This document shows, one piece after another, positions 39,222-44,249 of a stretch of DNA of 44,249 nt (within the stretch, counting starts at the first letter, position 1; every line of letters begins with the position of its first letter). This DNA comes from Acidobacteriota bacterium (lineage in GTDB: Bacteria; Acidobacteriota; JAAYUB01). Location of the stretch: contig JAFGRT010000147.1 in the NCBI GenBank assembly GCA_016935015.1, positions 1-44,249 on the forward strand, written 5' to 3'. The notes under the pieces were generated by a model. That model was given only the letters and a program-made list of their open reading frames with translations, did no database searches and was not told the origin of the DNA. The translations under genes were made by a program, and so were the position numbers.

Positions 39222-40883
39222 TCAGTCTTCCAGGTCGCGGGCCGTCAGCCGCCGGGTGTTCAGCGGCAACGGCTCCATGATCTTGTAGATGGGCAGGGGC
39301 GGCAGATCCCGGTACCACTGGCGGGTGACGAAGTTGTTGAAGAAGTTCCAGCTCACCAGGCTGTCGGGATGCTCCGGTTCCAGAAGACAGACGGTCAGGC
39401 GGGCCAGAGACTGATTCATGGGGACCAGGTAATCGCCCGTCTTGAGGGTTAGGGTTTGCCCTTTCCATTCGCCTTTCAGGGAAAGGGCGTTGTGCCCCTG
39501 GTCCAGCCGTTCATCCACTTTCAGCTCGGTGGAGAAGAACTGCTCGGCGGATATTTCGCCGGCCGTGAGGATCCGCTCCACACGGACGCCGTGCCGCAAC
39601 AACTGGGCCACGGCCGTTTCGGTGCCGGCGGGCAGCACGTAGGCCCACGGCGCCGGCGTGCTGCGCACGCACTCGAAGCGGGCGAAATAGGGAACCTCAT
39701 AGGTTTTGGGTTGATCCAGCAGCGGCCGGCTTCGTTGCCGCCCGCGCTCGTCCACAAAGGGTTCGAGGACAAAACTCTCGATGGTCAGCGGCTCGGGCAA
39801 GGGTCCGGATGACACTTCCAGGCAGACAGGCTCCCGTTCCGCCGGCGGTTGCAGGGCATTGGCCGCCGCGGCCAGGTCCGCCGCCCGGACCAACTCCTGG
39901 ATGGTACCGCCCTGCAGAGACGTAAACGCCGCCAGCTCCTCCAGCAGGGCCAGGCAATGCTCTACCCGGGTGCGATAGGGAGCGAAGGCGTACATCTCCA
40001 CCAGGATGGCCAGGCGGTTGCGCAGGCCCATGTAGTCCACCAGGATACGTGGGGACGGCGCGAAGGTGCCCCAGCCCTTTTCGGGCTCGGCGCGGTGCAT
40101 GAAATTGCCGTAGGGCAGGGTCTTGATATCCCGCCGCCGCAACTCGCGGTCCACCGTCGGGTAGAGGGTGTTCCAGAGATAATCGCTGATGGCGGTGTCC
40201 CAGTTGGGCGCCCGGGCCGACAGATAGGTGACGGTATGCTGGTGGAACGAGCCGTCGGTGGTATGCAGATCGATGAAGACATGGGGATCCCAGTGGAGGA
40301 TAAGGCGCTCCAGCAGGGCGTGTGTCTCCCGGGCATCGGTTTTGATGGAATCGCGGTTCAGGTCGTAACCCTGCGACGTGTGGCGCACACCCACCCCTTT
40401 GTCGGGATTGGGCATGTAGGACCGGTTCTCGGGCGAGAGGCGCTCGTTGCCGTCACTGTTGTAGTTGGGGACGAACAGGAAGACGTTCTTTTTCAACAGT
40501 TCCTGGCGGTCGCCCAACAGCAGGTCGCGCATGAACATTAGGAGCGCCTCCTTGCCGGCGACCTCGCCGGCATGGATATTGGCCTGGATATAGACAATGG
40601 GCCGGTCGTCTTCGTGGGCCATGGGCGGCGACTGGGGCAGGGGATCGCCGGCCACCACCAGCGGCACCTCGCGCCCTTCGGCGGAGATGAGCAGGGTCTC
40701 CAGGCGCATGTGGTCCGACTGGCGTTGCAGTTCGTGCAGAAACGCCATGACCTGCTCGTGAGTGGTGGTTTCGGCGTAGTCGCTGATCTCGGCCTGGGTC
40801 CGGGGCATGGTCGCGGCCGAGGTCGCCGCTGGTACCAGCGGGTTGAAAATCGTTAAAACCAGAATCAGAGGGATGAAACGCAT
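39222..40883 (-). CDS. Secreted M14-family zinc carboxypeptidase
   Basis: This 553-residue exported peptidase has a signal peptide (about 1-24, ending ATSAA). The M14 metal and catalytic set is complete: HAGE (His104, Glu107), LNRDS (Asn176, Arg177) for the substrate carboxylate, DLH (His207), and Glu296 in LVEMYAF as the general base. It therefore should remove C-terminal residues or act on peptidoglycan peptides in the periplasm or outside. About 250 residues after the catalytic domain have no recognised motif. The ATG at 40883 has AAGGAG eight bases upstream; a longer frame to 41090 runs into the divergent gene's start. Divergent from the PHP protein. Confidence 0.92.
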   Translation of the reverse strand: MRFIPLILVLTIFNPLVPAATSAATMPRTQAEISDYAETTTHEQVMAFLHELQRQSDHMRLETLLISAEGREVPLVVAGDPLPQSPPMAHEDDRPIVYIQANIHAGEVAGKEALLMFMRDLLLGDRQELLKKNVFLFVPNYNSDGNERLSPENRSYMPNPDKGVGVRHTSQGYDLNRDSIKTDARETHALLERLILHWDPHVFIDLHTTDGSFHQHTVTYLSARAPNWDTAISDYLWNTLYPTVDRELRRRDIKTLPYGNFMHRAEPEKGWGTFAPSPRILVDYMGLRNRLAILVEMYAFAPYRTRVEHCLALLEELAAFTSLQGGTIQELVRAADLAAAANALQPPAEREPVCLEVSSGPLPEPLTIESFVLEPFVDERGRQRSRPLLDQPKTYEVPYFARFECVRSTPAPWAYVLPAGTETAVAQLLRHGVRVERILTAGEISAEQFFSTELKVDERLDQGHNALSLKGEWKGQTLTLKTGDYLVPMNQSLARLTVCLLEPEHPDSLVSWNFFNNFVTRQWYRDLPPLPIYKIMEPLPLNTRRLTARDLED

Positions 40884-41049
40884 ACCTTCACTCCTTCCAA
40901 GATACGATTGAACGGATATGTTCCACCAGCGAGACTGGCCGTTGCCGATCAGGTGACCGTGAAATCCGACCAGCCTACAGTATACGCCACCGGCCGCACG
41001 ATGTTCAAAAAAACGGTGCCCCGGGATGAAGGAGGGTCGTGAATGACAA

Positions 41050-41079
41050 TTGACGGATTTTCCGCGAGTGTGATACGAT
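41050..41079 (+). promoter_or_regulatory. Candidate promoter for the PHP-domain gene
   Basis: TTGACG (41050-41055) and TACGAT (41074-41079) are 18 bases apart. The implied start (about 41086) falls only three bases before the ATG at 41089, which would make the message nearly leaderless. Confidence 0.4.
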
Positions 41080-41088
41080 CCGGATTCC

Positions 41089-42873
41089 ATGAAAAAAAGA
41101 CGATTACGTCGATTTCTGTGGCTGATGTTGGGGGCGGTGGCGCTGTCGGTGCTGGCCTGGTTGATGAGCGTCCGGCCGTATATCGGTTACGTGCCGGTGC
41201 GCAGCGACGCCTGGCAATGGATGGCGTTTCATGTGCATTCCACCATGTCCGACGGCCACGGCACGCCGGAGGAGATCGCCCGGGCGGCTCGGGTTTCGGG
41301 CATCGGTATGGTCATCTTGGCCGATCACGGCCGGCCCAATCCGGCGGCTGCCGCCTTCCGGGAGACCTTCGACGGCGTGACCATCATCGGCGGCAGCGAA
41401 GCCAACCTGCCCGAGGGGCACCTCATCGGTTTCGGTATGACGGCGGTGCCGCCATACTGGCTGCCGCCCTGGCCACCCGACGCCTTGTCCGATCTGACCG
41501 AGTGGGGCGGGGCCGGGGCCGTGGCCTATCCCGAGGACGCGGTGTTCCGCTGGCAGTACTGGGAACCCGGTTTTCGGCCGGCCATGCTGGAAGTGCTGAA
41601 TCCTTCCACCGTCTTCCGGCGGTTGGGCGGATGGGAGAAAACTCGGCTGGTGGCAGCCTTCGGCCTTTCGGAGTACGCCTTTCTGGATTTCCTCGCGCCG
41701 CCGGTGGCCGAGCTGGCCCGCTGGGACCAGCTGCTGGCCGACGGTCCGGTATTCGCCCTGTTCGGCCTGAACGCGCATGGCGGTGTTCACCTGGGCGGCG
41801 GCCTGCGTCTGCCCGTACCTTCCTATGCGGCCCTGTTCAACCTGTGGGCCGTGGGCCTGACCGAATCGGAAGCCGATCCCGAAGAGGCGTTGCGGCGGGG
41901 TGAGTATTTCTGCTGCCTGCGCGGGGCGGCTGAACCGGCCAGGCTGTGCTTCGACGCCGTGCACGGGAAGCGGGTGTATCCCGTCGGCAACTGGACGGTG
42001 CCCGCGGAGGCGTCCCTGCGGCTGGACGTGGCCGTGGACGGCTACACCCCGCGGCTGGTGCTGCGACGCGATGGAAGGCAGATACGGGAGATCGTCGACC
42101 GCGAACTGGTTGTGGACCGGCCGACCCCGGGCGTCTACCGGGCCGAGATCTACCTGACGGACCATCCGCTGCTGGCTCCGGACGTCCCCTGGATCCTGAC
42201 CAATCCGCTGCGGGTGACGCCGGGGAGCGCTGGGGAGAGCCCACCGGCGCCGGTCCGGACGCCGTCAGCAGGGGCAGGCGAATCCGATCATCCGAAGAGC
42301 CGGCCGAAACAGACCGCGCAGGCTTCGCCTCCGACCGACGGACCAGTGGAGAGCACCGGGCCGACTAACCCTCCAGCCGACCTGGACGGCACGCTTTTCC
42401 CCAACGGGATATCGCCGGACCTCCGCCTCGTGGATCCGTCCGTTTTTCATATCGAAAAGGACGCCGAAACCACAGCCACGTATGCCGCGGTTAGTGGTGT
42501 CTGGACCCTCGATTATCACCTGGCCGAGCACCAGACCGGAGGCGACAACCGCTGGGTGGCCCTGGCCGACCGGAGTCGACGCGATCTGTCGGAATATTCG
42601 GGGTTTCACATCCGGGCGTGGTCCGATACCCAGCGCCGCTATTACGTGGAAATCCGCAGCGGCGATCGCTGGTACTACGCCTCCTTCAAGTGCTACCCCG
42701 GCCGGGAGACCGTATGCCATGTCCCCTTCTCCCGCTTCTACCGTGTCCTGAACGGCCGCCAGCCCATCCCTCTCGCCGACATCGACTCTTGGTTCATCAC
42801 TCAGAGCAATTACACCGGTCCCGCCGGTTTCTCGGCCCGGCTGAAGCTGCTGGAGATCGGGTTTTATCGGTAA
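41089..42873 (+). CDS. Membrane-anchored PHP-domain protein with C-terminal beta domain
   Basis: This 594-residue protein has one N-terminal membrane helix (about 9-27) and then a PHP-type metal-dependent hydrolase fold: FHVHSTMSDGHG (His48, His50, His57) and ILADHG (Asp78, His79). The first domain continues to about residue 375. A proline- and serine-rich linker (about 377-435) leads to a C-terminal domain of roughly 160 residues with beta-sandwich character (FHIRAWSDTQRRYYVEI, DSWFITQSNY), resembling CIA30/galactose-binding folds. The substrate is unknown; PHP proteins cleave phosphoesters, and some act on sugars or polysaccharides. It is divergent from the M14 peptidase gene. There is little ribosome-binding sequence before the ATG. 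Confidence 0.85.
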   Translation: MKKRRLRRFLWLMLGAVALSVLAWLMSVRPYIGYVPVRSDAWQWMAFHVHSTMSDGHGTPEEIARAARVSGIGMVILADHGRPNPAAAAFRETFDGVTIIGGSEANLPEGHLIGFGMTAVPPYWLPPWPPDALSDLTEWGGAGAVAYPEDAVFRWQYWEPGFRPAMLEVLNPSTVFRRLGGWEKTRLVAAFGLSEYAFLDFLAPPVAELARWDQLLADGPVFALFGLNAHGGVHLGGGLRLPVPSYAALFNLWAVGLTESEADPEEALRRGEYFCCLRGAAEPARLCFDAVHGKRVYPVGNWTVPAEASLRLDVAVDGYTPRLVLRRDGRQIREIVDRELVVDRPTPGVYRAEIYLTDHPLLAPDVPWILTNPLRVTPGSAGESPPAPVRTPSAGAGESDHPKSRPKQTAQASPPTDGPVESTGPTNPPADLDGTLFPNGISPDLRLVDPSVFHIEKDAETTATYAAVSGVWTLDYHLAEHQTGGDNRWVALADRSRRDLSEYSGFHIRAWSDTQRRYYVEIRSGDRWYYASFKCYPGRETVCHVPFSRFYRVLNGRQPIPLADIDSWFITQSNYTGPAGFSARLKLLEIGFYR

Positions 42874-42894
42874 TCGCTTGATTTTTTGCGGATA

Positions 42895-42944
42895 GGTGTC
42901 AGGTATCAGGTGACACTGAAACCTGATACCTGATACCTGATACC
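42895..42944 (+). repeat. Heptamer repeat forming a long hairpin upstream of rpsT
   Basis: Tandem TGATACC/ACCTGAT heptamers at 42921-42944 pair with an inverted half at 42895-42911. The result is a stem of about 17 base pairs with one G-U wobble and a nine-base loop. The loop contains TGACAC, which can alternatively pair with the GTGTCA at the start of the left arm, so two exclusive hairpins are possible. It follows the PHP gene and precedes the rpsT promoter. Confidence 0.75.
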
Positions 42945-42974
42945 TTCCTCCGCCCCCTTCCCCTGATATTTCAG

Positions 42975-43003
42975 TTGACAAACCCCGTTCCGGTCGCTAA
43001 ACT
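42975..43003 (+). promoter_or_regulatory. rpsT promoter
   Basis: A perfect TTGACA (42975-42980) is 17 bases from TAAACT (42998-43003). The start near 43010 gives a leader of about 30 bases with AAGGAAAG before the ATG. Confidence 0.7.
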
Positions 43004-43040
43004 ACGCGCTTGACAAAAATGACGTTGAGGTAAGGAAAGA

Positions 43041-43316
43041 ATGGCCCATCACAAAGCAGCACTCAAAAGTATCCGCCAGACGGCCGTGCGCACCGAGCGG
43101 AATCGCTATTTCAAAAGCACCATGCGCACGTATATCAAACGCCTGCACAAACTCATGGACGAGCACAAGGTGCAGGAGGCGCAGCAGCTGCTGCCCACCA
43201 CCCTGGCTGTCATCGACCGGAGCGTGTCCAAGGGCGTGGTGCACAAGAACACCGCCGCCCGTTACAAATCCCGCCTGACCATGCAGTTGAACAAGATGGC
43301 CGCCAAGGCTGAATAA
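43041..43316 (+). CDS. rpsT: 30S ribosomal protein bS20
   Basis: This 91-residue basic helical protein binds 16S rRNA and is needed early in 30S assembly. It begins MAHHKAALKSIRQTAVRTER with the usual K/R-rich helix, and keeps the motif VSKGVVHKNTAARYKSRLT in its second half, where S20 contacts rRNA. AAGGAAAG directly precedes the ATG. The gene is monocistronic as far as the layout shows, between the repeat hairpin and tRNA-Gly. Confidence 0.97.
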   Translation: MAHHKAALKSIRQTAVRTERNRYFKSTMRTYIKRLHKLMDEHKVQEAQQLLPTTLAVIDRSVSKGVVHKNTAARYKSRLTMQLNKMAAKAE

Positions 43317-43444
43317 GGATCGCCTCGCGCCGATGCCGGGCGGTGACCGGACGCTCTTTCCATTAAACATTCACGACAGCGACAATCCCGCAGTGCCGGT
43401 GACCAGGCGACTTTGAGCCGGCCTCTCTTGTCGCCTTGTCAGAG

Positions 43445-43520
43445 GCGGGCATAGCTCAGCTGGTAGAGCATCGGCTTCCCAAGCCGAGGGTCGTGGGTTC
43501 GAATCCCATTGCCCGCTCCA
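43445..43520 (+). tRNA. tRNA-Gly(CCC)
   Basis: The cloverleaf is complete. The acceptor stem is GCGGGCA/TGCCCGC with a T discriminator and encoded CCA (43518-43520). The D-stem is GCTC/GAGC and the anticodon stem TCGGC/GCCGA. The seven-base loop TTCCCAA places CCC at 43478-43480, and the T-arm reads GTGGG-TTCGAAT-CCCAT. CCC reads GGG codons, so this is glycine. Confidence 0.97.
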
Positions 43521-43538
43521 ATATTTTCAAACACATCC

Positions 43539-43569
43539 ACCGACCACTTTTGGTCGGTTTTTCTTTTTG
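43539..43569 (+). terminator. Intrinsic terminator after tRNA-Gly
   Basis: ACCGACCA (43539-43546) and TGGTCGGT (43551-43558) form a perfect eight-base stem with a CTTT loop, followed by TTTCTTTTT. This is a textbook Rho-independent terminator for the tRNA transcript. Confidence 0.88.
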
Positions 43570-44103
43570 GAGACACTTTGGGGAAAATGAAAATCACGTA
43601 CATTGGATTCTGCCGGACACCTAAAGGACGTCCTTCATCTATTGTACCTCCCCACCACGGGCACATCAACCGGTGCACCTTTTTTCATTATTTGCATAAA
43701 CTCGATATGAAAAATCGAACAACCCGAGAATCAAATTTCGCATCCTTTCTTCAGATCGGTCATTGGATTTTCCATTTTTTTTACCGGATCAGGGCCCGCT
43801 GCAGGGCGGCAACAGGGGAGACATCCGCATTGACGTTGTTGACTAAAAATCTTGTAATCCTATGTCTACTTATGATTAATCTCTCATTCGGGTCATGCTT
43901 TGTCCGTTTGCGTTGTTTCGTGCCCTGATTCATCGAATGCCATGTTCTTGTTGTATCGGGCGCCTCGATGATTTATTTATTCACCTTGTTTTCCATAAAT
44001 TCTCCAGATTATTGTTTGTTTGTTTTATAAGACTACTTTTATGAGGGTATCTACGGCTTTTTGCGGTAAATATAGTTGTTCTTTGAGTACGGACTGATTT
44101 GAT
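43570..44103. other. AT-rich gene-free stretch
   Basis: About 530 bases directly after the tRNA terminator are much richer in A and T than the rest of the window. They include T-runs and Gly-poor, Ser/Phe-rich open frames typical of non-coding DNA. I find no gene, RNA or repeat I can support here. Confidence 0.7.
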
Positions 44104-44132
44104 TTGCAATCATTGGGCCGATGCGGTATGAT
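44104..44132 (+). promoter_or_regulatory. Promoter for the gene at the right edge
   Basis: TTGCAA (44104-44109) and TATGAT (44127-44132) are 17 bases apart. The predicted start near 44139 leaves a 22-base leader containing GGAGGAGG before the ATG at 44162. Confidence 0.55.
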
Positions 44133-44161
44133 GTATCATCCCCGGAGGAGGAGGTGTATCG

Positions 44162-44249
44162 ATGCCGGAGCTGGATTTTCTGCTGCAATATGACGAGTCG
44201 TTTCGGGACAATTTCTGCGCCAACATGAAACAACTGCGCCGGCTGCGCC
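44162..44249 (+). CDS. 5' end of a gene cut by the window, possibly HTH-type
   Basis: The first 29 codons are present. The strong GGAGGAGG sequence and promoter support a real start. The segment NFCANMKQLRRLR resembles the opening helix of Cro/CI-type (XRE) DNA-binding domains, but the window ends before the recognition helix. The function is therefore a guess. Confidence 0.6.
   Translation, partial: MPELDFLLQYDESFRDNFCANMKQLRRLR

Noticed and set aside
42895-42944. A CRISPR array suggested by the short repeats.
   Set aside because: The repeats are seven bases long, contiguous and without spacers.
43509-43928. A 139-codon frame in the AT-rich stretch after the tRNA.
   Set aside because: It begins inside the tRNA end, crosses the terminator, has no ribosome-binding site and has a Phe/Ser-rich composition unlike real genes here.

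Overview
This window comes from a GC-rich Gram-negative-type (diderm) chromosome. It encodes a class A bifunctional penicillin-binding protein, ClpA/ClpS, MutS, a soluble transhydrogenase, ribosomal protein bS20 and a CCA-encoding tRNA-Gly. Large secreted multidomain peptidases, several radical SAM proteins and dispersed intergenic repeats would suit Acidobacteriota or a neighbouring phylum, but nothing here fixes the taxonomy and I hold that weakly. Genes sit in short operons, often joined by 4-base ATGA overlaps. GTG starts with good Shine-Dalgarno sequences are common.

Left part (1-13.8 kb, mostly minus strand). A two-gene heterodimeric ABC exporter (MdlA/MdlB type) is bracketed by copies of a dispersed repeat. 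Next comes a minus-strand series that begins at tadA, runs through a PBP1B-type peptidoglycan synthase and a 1,276-residue P-loop ATPase with no obvious partner, and ends in a small exported protein. The giant ATPase resembles, at motif level only, the BrxC/PglY/DUF6079 class of large ATPases, yet no BREX or other phage-defence gene is near it.

11.9-17.6 kb. A compact biosynthetic-looking locus is built around a divergent promoter region. A GT2 glycosyltransferase and a radical SAM/SPASM protein face left. A CapK/PaaK-type AMP-ligase, a DegT-type aminotransferase and a second radical SAM protein face right. Spacing and overlaps suggest co-ordinated expression, but the product is unknown.

17.8-27.9 kb. 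sthA is divergent from a membrane class III nucleotidyl cyclase that is followed by a cyclic-nucleotide-binding-fold protein. Both carry substitutions at residues that normally define cAMP chemistry. After these come wecE, mutS, a membrane metallophosphoesterase with altered metal-site motifs, and a sulfotransferase-like gene that looks lower in GC.

28-39 kb. A secreted lysyl-endopeptidase-like protease with Ig, PKD and Fn3 modules converges on the clpS-clpA operon. Divergent from clpS is a PAS-PAS-GGDEF-EAL signalling gene interrupted by one in-frame TAG at the position of a conserved PAS tryptophan. A MocR-type regulator is coupled to a radical SAM protein.

39.2 kb to the end. A secreted M14 carboxypeptidase is divergent from a membrane PHP-domain protein. 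Then come a long repeat hairpin, rpsT, tRNA-Gly(CCC) with a strong terminator, an AT-rich gene-free stretch, and the first 29 codons of a new gene.

All functional calls rest on motifs and gene layout read by eye. No database search was run.
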